Source: Streptomyces sp. NBC_01232 (GTDB lineage Bacteria > Actinomycetota > Actinomycetes > Streptomycetales > Streptomycetaceae). From it: a DNA stretch of 64,000 nt. The notes beneath the pieces are model-generated. The model was not told where the DNA came from. It worked only from the letters and a program-made list of their open reading frames with translations, and searched no databases. The stretch lies in NCBI RefSeq assembly GCF_035989885.1, contig NZ_CP108520.1, positions 1-64,000 on the forward strand, in the 5' to 3' direction. Of this stretch, positions 58,256 through 64,000 are shown piece after piece. Position 1 is the first letter of the stretch; the number at the start of each line of letters is the position of its first letter. The position numbers were made by a program, and so were the translations under genes.

Positions 58256-58795
58256 GTGGAATACACCACCGTCACCGAAACCGACACCGCCGGGCGCGAG
58301 CTGGACGACCTCGCCCCCGTCTATGAAGCCGTGTTCGCCGAGCCCCCGTACAACGAGGGACCGCGTGACGTCGCCGAGTTCCTGGAGCGCTACCAGCGCG
58401 AGCACAAGACGCCCGGCTTCCGGCTGGTCCTGGCCCGCGACGGCGGCGAGCTCACCGGGTTCGCCTACGGCCTTCCCCTCGCGTCCACCACCGGATGGTG
58501 GTCCGGATTCCTGGACACCGACCTGCCCAAGGAGTTCACTCGCGAGGACGGGCAACGCACCTTCGTCGTGATGGAACTCGCCGTGCTCGCCAGCTGGCGC
58601 GGCCGTGGCGTCGGCCGGGCCCTGCATACCGCCTTGCTCGACGGAGTCACCGCAGAGCGGGTCACCCTCACCGTCCGCCCTGAGGCGCCGGCCGCCACCT
58701 GGTACGAGCACCTGGACTACCAACTGGTGGGCCTCACCCAGCCATGGGACGGCGCACCCGTGTACCGATCCATGATCAAGCCGCGGCAGCCCTAA
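58256..58795 (+). CDS. GNAT-family acetyltransferase
   Basis: 179 aa from GTG 58256 (GAGGAG upstream). The acetyl-CoA binding motif is VVMELAVLASWRGRGVGRALHTALLDG (residues about 102-128), preceded by the beta-strands RLVLARDGGELTGFAYG and followed by TLTVRPEAPAATWYEHLDYQ. This is a complete GNAT fold. The substrate is unknown: it may modify the neighbouring cluster's product or confer self-protection. It is co-directional with the XRE/TPR regulator and likely co-transcribed. Confidence 0.88.
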   Translation: MEYTTVTETDTAGRELDDLAPVYEAVFAEPPYNEGPRDVAEFLERYQREHKTPGFRLVLARDGGELTGFAYGLPLASTTGWWSGFLDTDLPKEFTREDGQRTFVVMELAVLASWRGRGVGRALHTALLDGVTAERVTLTVRPEAPAATWYEHLDYQLVGLTQPWDGAPVYRSMIKPRQP

Positions 58796-59169
58796 TAGGG
58801 TGCGAAGCGCCCGGCAGACGGATGCTCCCCAGCCCCGAGGCATTGGGGGAACGGGTCGTGGCGTCAGGTGGCACGTCAGCCGTTCTTGACCCTGTTACGA
58901 AGGCTTGGTTGCGTTGCTTCAGGGCGTCGGGCGGACCCCCGCCCAGCTCTGAGGGCCACCCACGCCCGGCGCGCGCCTCGCATGCAGTCGTCAGATGCGG
59001 GGGCCAGCCCCCGAGACTGCGCCGCACGGTCGAGTCCGCGGAAAGGCCGCCTCGCACGCGGACGCCGTGGGGCGGGACCCTCTGGCGCCGGCCCCACTTG
59101 TTCGGTCTGGGGCCGGTCTACACGGTCGCACCCCACCGACTCCCGGGAACTGCCCCCCTTCCCCGTCAT
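58796..59169. other. 370-bp GC-rich intergenic region
   Basis: No credible gene. Much of it (about 58905-59060) is full of short GC inverted words, for example GCGGGGGCCAGCCCCCGAG, and an imperfect hairpin lies at 59090-59165. I have the impression of a repeat-like noncoding unit seen elsewhere in Streptomyces, but cannot confirm it. Confidence 0.4.
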
Positions 59170-59808
59170 TCACGGGGTTCCATTTCGGCCTGCGCCCGCG
59201 TCAGTTGCTTCACGGTCCAGGACCGCGAGCCTGCGCAACAGCCCGCGCACGCAGTCGGAAGCCTCGTCGGCCGCGTCGATAGACTCGATGCATTGCCAGT
59301 AGACGTGTTCGTCGTCGGTGGCCAACGCGACTCCGACCAGTGCGATGCCGACCTCACCGAGCAGCGCAGCCAGTGCTTGCAGCGAGCCCGCAGGGTCCGA
59401 GACCCCGGTTAGCATCGCAGCCCTCGGCGCAAGGGTCCCCCACGCGGCCGCGTCCCGATCAATGGCGCCACACCCCCTGGCCCCTGCCTCGGAAAGGCCG
59501 CGTGCCTGGTCTCGCAGGCCGGCAGGGCCGGTGACCGCCAGCGCCCCACCGATTCCCTGGGCAAGCGCTTGCGCCTGCCACGCCTCCGTCAAGATGTCCT
59601 CTGTCGACGGGCTTTGCGCCAGGGCATGACGGGAGGCGGCGATCAGGCGCGTGGCATTACTCGCGGACGGGACTGATTCACCCGGCGAGTGCTGGGAATC
59701 GCTGAGCCTCTCCCTCATCCGCTCGCAACGCGCCGCGGTGCCTTCGGGGTCGCTCCACATGTCTTCGACTGCACGCGCAGCATCACGAAGCCGGTCTTCG
59801 ATACCCAT
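59170..59808 (-). CDS. DUF6099-like protein
   Basis: 212 aa, helical. The core, TRLIAASRHALAQSPSTEDILTEAWQAQALAQGIGG through GLSEAGARGCGAIDRD to LLGEVGIALVGVALATDDEHVYWQCIESIDAADEASDCVRG, matches what I remember of the DUF6099 family of Streptomyces. Here it is preceded by an extra 50-residue N-terminal segment. The gene lies directly downstream (3 bp) of an ECF sigma factor. In that setting it may be a regulator or target of the sigma factor; unproven. Confidence 0.65.
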   Translation of the reverse strand: MGIEDRLRDAARAVEDMWSDPEGTAARCERMRERLSDSQHSPGESVPSASNATRLIAASRHALAQSPSTEDILTEAWQAQALAQGIGGALAVTGPAGLRDQARGLSEAGARGCGAIDRDAAAWGTLAPRAAMLTGVSDPAGSLQALAALLGEVGIALVGVALATDDEHVYWQCIESIDAADEASDCVRGLLRRLAVLDREATDAGAGRNGTP

Positions 59809-59811
59809 GGA

Positions 59812-60372
59812 TCAACCTCCCTCGCCCTCGCCGAGCAGCACTCTGAGTGCCTTGCGAGCATGGTGCAGGTGAGTCTTCACCGACCCGGTCGAGATGCCCA
59901 TGATGGCGGCGATCTCATCAAGCGGCAGGTCGTACTGCGCCTGGAGCGCGACAGCCCTGGCCTGCTGCACGGGAAGCTTGCGTACCGATTCCAGGATGTC
60001 TGTGCGGACATCGCATACTGCGAACTGATCGCTCGGCCGCACGAATCGTGAATGGTCGGGAAGCAGGTGCGGATCCGTACTCAAACCGAGTTTACGACGC
60101 GCCGCCTGAGCATCACCAAGACGTTGGCCCGCGACCTTGAACAGCCAGGCGCGCGGATTCTCGAGGCCGCAGACCGTCGTCCAGTACCGATGGGCACTGA
60201 TCATGGTCTCCTGAGCAGCGTCGTCGATCACGGACGCGTCGCCCTCAAGCCAGATGAGATACCTGCGCACCTGAGGCTCCCAGCGGGCGAAGAACCGTCC
60301 GAAAACGTCGTCACCAGTGCCCACTTCCTCCCCCTGACCCGGTCCCCGCATCTGCCTCGCCTTGCCGGTCAC
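59812..60372 (-). CDS. ECF sigma factor
   Basis: 186 aa. Region 2: FFARWEPQVRRYLIWLEGDASVIDDAAQETMISAHRYWTTVCGLENPRAWLFKVAGQRL, with the DDAAQET and W-rich core. Region 4: LPVQQARAVALQAQYDLPLDEIAAIMGISTGSVKTHLHHARKALRVLL. Both are complete. Codons up to about 60324 overlap the upstream membrane gene; GTG 60324 is a plausible alternative start. It probably forms one transcription unit with the small membrane gene (60311) and the DUF6099-like gene. No anti-sigma factor with a zinc motif is present, but the small membrane protein could play that role. Confidence 0.88.
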   Translation of the reverse strand: MTGKARQMRGPGQGEEVGTGDDVFGRFFARWEPQVRRYLIWLEGDASVIDDAAQETMISAHRYWTTVCGLENPRAWLFKVAGQRLGDAQAARRKLGLSTDPHLLPDHSRFVRPSDQFAVCDVRTDILESVRKLPVQQARAVALQAQYDLPLDEIAAIMGISTGSVKTHLHHARKALRVLLGEGEGG

Positions 60373-60583
60373 CTTCCCTCATCGCCGGCGTGCTGTCAGG
60401 CATCCGGTCAAGGATCACCCGCAGTGTTGCCCGGCGTTCCCGCTCCAGTCCCGCACGGACCCGGCCACGGGCTAGCTCGTGCAAAACATCCCAGTGGCTG
60501 GAGCTCCCGTGACGGCATCGGACCACCAGACCGATGACGGCGACCACGGCGGGCGCCAGGATTCCCATCAGCTCAACCGTCAT
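60311..60583 (-). CDS. Small membrane protein upstream of the sigma factor
   Basis: 90 aa: an N-terminal transmembrane helix (GILAPAVVAVIGLVVRC, residues about 6-22) and a hydrophilic cytoplasmic part (HWDVLHELARGRVRAGLERERRATLRVILDRM). GAGGAG precedes ATG 60583. It overlaps the start of the sigma factor gene by up to 62 bp. It may be a membrane-anchored modulator of the sigma factor. No zinc motif. Confidence 0.65.
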   Translation of the reverse strand: MTVELMGILAPAVVAVIGLVVRCRHGSSSHWDVLHELARGRVRAGLERERRATLRVILDRMPDSTPAMREGDRQGEADAGTGSGGGSGHW

Positions 60584-60894
60584 GCTGTCCTGCTCCTCGC
60601 TCGCATGCGGGGCACTCGCCGCCGCGCTTGTGCCCACTACAGGGCCGGGGCGGCCAAAGGGTTGAACGCGAAGAGGCCCGGATCACGTCCAGAGTCGATG
60701 CAGGCCTGGGGAGACCGACCAGTCGGCCAAAAAGCGGCCACGAGCCCCTCGCCGCGGCAGGCCCCGTTCGGCGGAGTCCACGTGCCAGCCCTCCTCCGCG
60801 ACGCCCACGTACGGTGACCGGCAGCCAAAGCCACGGCCTGCCCTCCGGGGCCTATCCCGGGGGCACTGTCAGTGCCCTGCCTCACCATCACCTC
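60584..60894. other. Intergenic region
   Basis: Divergent region between the sigma factor unit and the HNH gene. No strong dyad or gene seen. The HNH gene has no clear ribosome binding site before 60895. Confidence 0.4.
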
Positions 60895-61699
60895 ATGCCG
60901 ACCGTGAACGACCTGCCTCCGTACCGGCGCGCACAGCTGCTCTGGCGCTGGGCCCACCAAGGCGCCGACCGCGTTGAGAGGCTTGTACGCGAAGCGGAGA
61001 ACCGCCCCTGCCACATGCCGACCGGGGCGGACGCTCCACCGGGCACCACTACGGCCATCCCTGGCGACGACGGCCGGGTCCACCTCATCCGAGCCGGCCA
61101 CCCGCTGTGCGCCGCCCCCAGACTCGACGGCTGGGAACACCGGGCCCACTGCAGTTGGTTCGACCGGGGCGCGGGCCCGGAAGACTGGAACGGGCGGATC
61201 CACGCGCCCCTGGAACACGAGTGGCGCTCAGCCATGTACACCTGGCTTGTCCGCGCCGCAGGGCCCGAACGGAACCCAGCCGAGGTGAACCGCCAAGACC
61301 GCTGCCCCTTCGGCGGCGCCAGCTGGCCACCAACGCCGGCCCGTACCCGCTCCATCCGGATCCTGCGCGAAGCGCTCATCGCGGCCTACGGGCCGGACTG
61401 CCAGCTCTGCGGCCTCTACCCCGGCGAGATGGTCGACCACGACCACGAGACCGGCTACGTCCGCGGCATGCTCTGCCGGTTCTGCAACTGCACCCTGGAG
61501 GAATGCCCCCCACATCGCAGGCTGCCCCAAGGCGGACTTCATGAACAACCCGCCAGCGGCCGCCCTGGCCCTCATCTACCCAGCGAACCAGGAGTGGCGG
61601 CCCAAGGAATCCACCCGCCAGCGAAAAATCGCGATGCTCGGCTTCGACCCGTTCGAAGGTCTACTCCGCCGGGTCCGCCAAGACGGCAGCTCACCTTGA
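60895..61699 (+). pseudogene. HNH / endonuclease VII-like gene with a frameshift
   Basis: Reads to about residue 205 as a C-terminal endonuclease VII type protein: CQLCGLYPGEMVDHDHETGYVRGMLCRFCNCTLEEC. It then meets a run of six C at 61506-61511. In the next frame the protein continues sensibly (HIAGCPKADFMNNPPAAAL, LIYPANQEWRPKES) to a stop at 61697. One extra C in the run explains the shift, so either the gene is broken in nature or there is a sequencing error in the homopolymer. The zinc cysteines and HDH residues are intact before the shift. The N-terminal 130 residues are of unknown type. Confidence 0.75.
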
Positions 61700-61839
61700 A
61701 CGTGAGCGCGCCCGACCCGGAAACCGGCGAACAGAACGGCTCCACACACCACGCCGAACCGCGGCGGTAGGCCAAGGGCACCCGACCGACGTAGGCACCC
61801 CACACGTCTCGTGCGGGGGCCTACGCTGTGAGCCCCGGG

Positions 61840-62709
61840 TCAGGCCTCGGCGCCGATGGCCTTGCGGGCCGCCTTCTTGGCGGCGTCTACGCGCCGCTGG
61901 ACCTTGATGATCTCCGCCTCGATGGCCTGGACCTGGTCCAGTACTGCGCCAGGGTTCTCCTGGACCAACTGCTCAATGAGCTTCGGCGCGAGCACCTTGT
62001 AGGCGTCGGCGAAGGCCAGTCGGCCCGCCACGTCGGCGGGTGACACGGGCGCGGGGGGCGCCGGCTTCGGGGCCGGTGTCCCTGCGGGAGGCAGCAGCCC
62101 GAGGTCACGCGCCGCCTCGGTCAGGGATGCGGCGGACAACTTGCCGCTGTCCTTGGCGGCCTGGAGAACCAGGCCGGCCGCCTCTGGGTCTGCCTTGTAC
62201 AGGGGGGCCAGGACGGCGGCCTGAGAGGCCACCACGGGGGTCGAGGTCTCCTCGATGAGCGGGGCCAGGGCCCGAATGTCCTGGGCCGCGCCGATCAGGT
62301 CGTACACGTACTGCCGCTTGATCCCCAGAGATTCTGCGTAGTCCCCGACGGTCAGGCCGCGGTGCTCATGTGCGCGCCGTTCGAGCAGTAGTTGCAGCAG
62401 TTCTCCCTTGAGGACGCTGCCCTGCATCTTGGCGAGCTGGAAGCTGCGGACTTCCGCCCGGTCCGCGTCCCAGTAGGCCGCTTCAAGGGTCTCGACCTGC
62501 TTGGCCTCGTCCATTCCGTCCAGGGTGGACGTCTCGAAAGAGGCTGGCACGAGTGCCGGGGCGACGGCGGGGGCGTTGGCGGGCTGGAACTGCTGAGGCA
62601 GGGCCGGGTCCCGGTTGGCATCGGGTGCGCGCGGGACGCGGCTTGCGCGCTGGGCGGTCTCGGCCTCCAGGCTGGCGAGACCCTGCGCGACGAGGTTCTT
62701 CTTGCTCAC
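61840..62709 (-). CDS. ParB-like partition protein
   Basis: 289 aa from GTG 62709, overlapping the parA stop (GTGA). The middle has a KorB/ParB-type HTH (LLLERRAHEHRGLTVGDYAESLGIKRQYVYDLIGAAQDIRAL). An N-terminal region with a possible ParA-contact segment and a C-terminal Ala/Pro linker plus dimerisation helix (EIIKVQRRVDAAKKAARKAI) surround it. No N-terminal CTPase (ParB/Srx) motif is obvious, so this is a small plasmid-type ParB. It should bind the two palindromes upstream of parA. Confidence 0.75.
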   Translation of the reverse strand: MSKKNLVAQGLASLEAETAQRASRVPRAPDANRDPALPQQFQPANAPAVAPALVPASFETSTLDGMDEAKQVETLEAAYWDADRAEVRSFQLAKMQGSVLKGELLQLLLERRAHEHRGLTVGDYAESLGIKRQYVYDLIGAAQDIRALAPLIEETSTPVVASQAAVLAPLYKADPEAAGLVLQAAKDSGKLSAASLTEAARDLGLLPPAGTPAPKPAPPAPVSPADVAGRLAFADAYKVLAPKLIEQLVQENPGAVLDQVQAIEAEIIKVQRRVDAAKKAARKAIGAEA

Positions 62710-63515
62710 TCGGCCACCCCCGCGGCGGTAAGGATGCTGTCGTATGCAGTGTTGAGCGCTGTCGCCTCTTTGCCCGTCTGCGAGGTGATCGGCACCCTGG
62801 CGAAGCGGGTCTGCTGGCGGATCGAGTAGCGCGGGATGGCGAGGTCGTCGCGGTAGAGCGGTCCGTAGGTGTCCGCGAGGAACTTCCCGATCACGTCGCC
62901 AAGGGTGCTTCTCCCGCCGGGCACGATGCTGGGCACGATCCCGACCACCTGAAGGCCGGGGTTGTAGGTCTCCTGTACCTGGCGGATTGTGTCGAGCGCC
63001 TCCCGGGCGCCGACACGGCCGTCCTCGTCGAGCGTGGCGGGGATGACGACATGCGTGGCGGCGATCAGTCCGGAGACGACGAGCTTGCCGCCGGCTCGGG
63101 GCGGGAGGTCTATCACCGCAAGGTCGTCGTCGGTCACGACTCCGTCCAGGCCGTTCCGCAGCCGGAACTCAATGGCGGTGGACTGGTCCGTCTCACGGTT
63201 GGCGAGTGCCCGCTCTGCGGCCAGCACACGGACACCCGACCAGGCTTCCCCAGCCTCCAGCATGACGTCCGCCGCCAGGCCCTTCTCGCCCTTGGGGTCA
63301 GCCGCCAGAAGGTCGTTGAGGCTGCACGGCAGGGCCTCGGTATCGAGGCCGAGTTCAGAGGTGAAGGTGCCTCGGGGGTCCAGATCCGCCGCGTAAACGG
63401 TCCCGAGCCTGCCGGCGAAGGCACGTCTGCGGGCTACTGCGGCCAGGCCGGCAGCCAGCGCGCTTTTCCCCACCCCGCCCTTCTCGCTGTACGACGCTAC
63501 GCGCTTGCCTGTCAT
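62706..63515 (-). CDS. ParA-like partition ATPase
   Basis: 269 aa from ATG 63515 (GAGAGGG upstream; the frame is open further but upstream codons are poor). Deviant Walker A YSEKGGVGKSALA (residues about 8-20), AADLDPRGTF (the ParA DxDP motif), VIDLPPRAGG, and the C-terminal helix of ParA proteins. Known role: it forms gradients on nucleoid DNA that position plasmid copies. Its partner ParB is coupled downstream, and the parS-like palindromes lie about 80 and 147 bp upstream. Confidence 0.92.
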   Translation of the reverse strand: MTGKRVASYSEKGGVGKSALAAGLAAVARRRAFAGRLGTVYAADLDPRGTFTSELGLDTEALPCSLNDLLAADPKGEKGLAADVMLEAGEAWSGVRVLAAERALANRETDQSTAIEFRLRNGLDGVVTDDDLAVIDLPPRAGGKLVVSGLIAATHVVIPATLDEDGRVGAREALDTIRQVQETYNPGLQVVGIVPSIVPGGRSTLGDVIGKFLADTYGPLYRDDLAIPRYSIRQQTRFARVPITSQTGKEATALNTAYDSILTAAGVAE

Positions 63516-63595
63516 ACCCGCCCTCTCAAAAAAGCCCATGGTGTACGGTCCGCAGCGTAACCCTCGACCGCACACGGACCGCCACCGAATCCCGA

Positions 63596-63615
63596 GTGTC
63601 AGAATTTTCTGACAC
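63596..63615. promoter_or_regulatory. parS-like palindrome 1
   Basis: GTGTCAGAA-TT-TTCTGACAC: 9-bp perfect arms around TT. Identical to the copy at 63662-63681. Its position upstream of the par operon and its symmetry fit a ParB binding (centromere and/or operator) site. Confidence 0.8.
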
Positions 63616-63661
63616 CGGTTTTTACCTCCAGCCTCGCGCGGACATGAGGGCCGATCCTTGA

Positions 63662-63681
63662 GTGTCAGAATTTTCTGACAC
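63662..63681. promoter_or_regulatory. parS-like palindrome 2
   Basis: Same 20-bp palindrome as 63596-63615, 66 bp further from parA, here with one further matching base on each side (A...T). Two identical copies make an accidental palindrome unlikely. Confidence 0.8.
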
Positions 63682-63699
63682 TCGTTTTTTGCCCTGGAT

Positions 63700-64000
63700 A
63701 GCGTCAGCCGCGACTCAACGGCGGGCCGGGCGCGGTGCTTCACACAGTCTCGGACGGTCGCGGATGCCGGTACGGTCACGGCTCGCGCTTTGTGTTCATG
63801 GGGCCGGGCGGTCGGGGTGTGCAGCAAGCAGTGCATCCATGAGGGCCGCATAGCGTTCGAGGTCCGCGGACCAGTCGGGCATCGCAAGATGATGTGGTCG
63901 AGCGCGCCCGGGTCGCGGTGTCGTACTCCTCAGGCCGGGTCGACGCATTCGGGGTGACGACAGATTCGACCGTTGTCTGACGCTCTGCCATGACCTGCCC
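63700..64000. other. Right flank, no confident gene
   Basis: No complete gene with good support. A short minus-strand frame near 63800-63890 (PDWSADLERYAALMDALLAAHPDRP, then stop) has coding-like composition and may be the tail of a truncated gene. The window ends here without a recognisable telomere palindrome. Confidence 0.4.

Noticed and set aside
63776..63991. 71-aa minus-strand frame at the right end
   Set aside because: It has Thr/Cys/Pro-rich composition unlike its neighbours. A different frame in the same place looks more coding-like but has no start.

Overview
The window is high-GC actinobacterial DNA, almost certainly Streptomyces. Codon third positions are strongly GC, GTG starts and 4-bp GTGA/ATGA gene overlaps are common, and the families are Streptomyces ones (XRE/TPR regulators, DUF6233, a Tap-like telomere protein). 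It reads as accessory DNA, most likely part of a linear plasmid or an integrated conjugative element, not chromosome core. I saw no rRNA, tRNA or CRISPR array and no recognisable replication initiator or relaxase.

Layout. 0-6.7 kb: an HTH/coiled-coil/transporter-like fusion protein divergent from a tiny membrane protein, then a telomere-maintenance-like pair (tap-like and tpg-like) with a 3' scrap of a second tpg. 6.9-10.8 kb: a Tn7/Mu-type transposition cassette with a DDE transposase and two AAA ATPases. 11-18.5 kb: small hypothetical genes, an XRE/TPR regulator, a RelE/ParE-like toxin-antitoxin pair, and a head-to-head junction of two broken genes (ligase and regulator). 18.5-21.3 kb: a Ser/Thr kinase with a C-terminal array of 32-residue repeats, flanked by short direct repeats and pseudogene debris. 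21.5-26.7 kb: a three-gene sigma-like/IclR-like operon, a second copy of the toxin-antitoxin pair, and a 468-aa unknown protein. 26.9-30.9 kb: two further divergent pairs of the HTH/coiled-coil/membrane type seen at the left. 31-37 kb: secreted proteins (lamin-tail domain, HNH nuclease), an ATP-dependent DNA ligase, a lipoprotein and a run of small plasmid-type genes. 37.4-49.9 kb: a secreted protein followed by a conjugation operon read on the minus strand (FtsK/VirD4-like ATPase, TcpC-like, pilin-like, TcpE-like, VirB4-like, lipoprotein, VirB6-like, second TcpC-like, cell-wall hydrolase). 50-54.5 kb: a PadR operon, a CoiA-like nuclease divergent from a membrane protein, and a decayed 5' piece of the FtsK-like gene. 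54.5-58.8 kb: a compact cluster with a Gly/Ser/Pro-rich 54-aa peptide directly before a protein-isoaspartate-methyltransferase-like enzyme, divergent from an XRE/TPR regulator and a GNAT acetyltransferase; this is my best candidate for an undescribed peptide-modification system. 59-64 kb: an ECF sigma factor group, a frameshifted HNH/endonuclease VII gene, and a parA-parB partition operon with two identical 20-bp parS-like palindromes upstream.

How it fits together: Tap/Tpg-like proteins for telomere replication, ParA/ParB/parS for segregation and a type IV secretion-like operon for transfer make up a linear-plasmid backbone. Three things stand out from it: the threefold HTH/coiled-coil/membrane plus small-membrane-protein module, the peptide-methyltransferase cluster, and the amount of duplicated and truncated gene debris, which points to repeated recombination between related elements.
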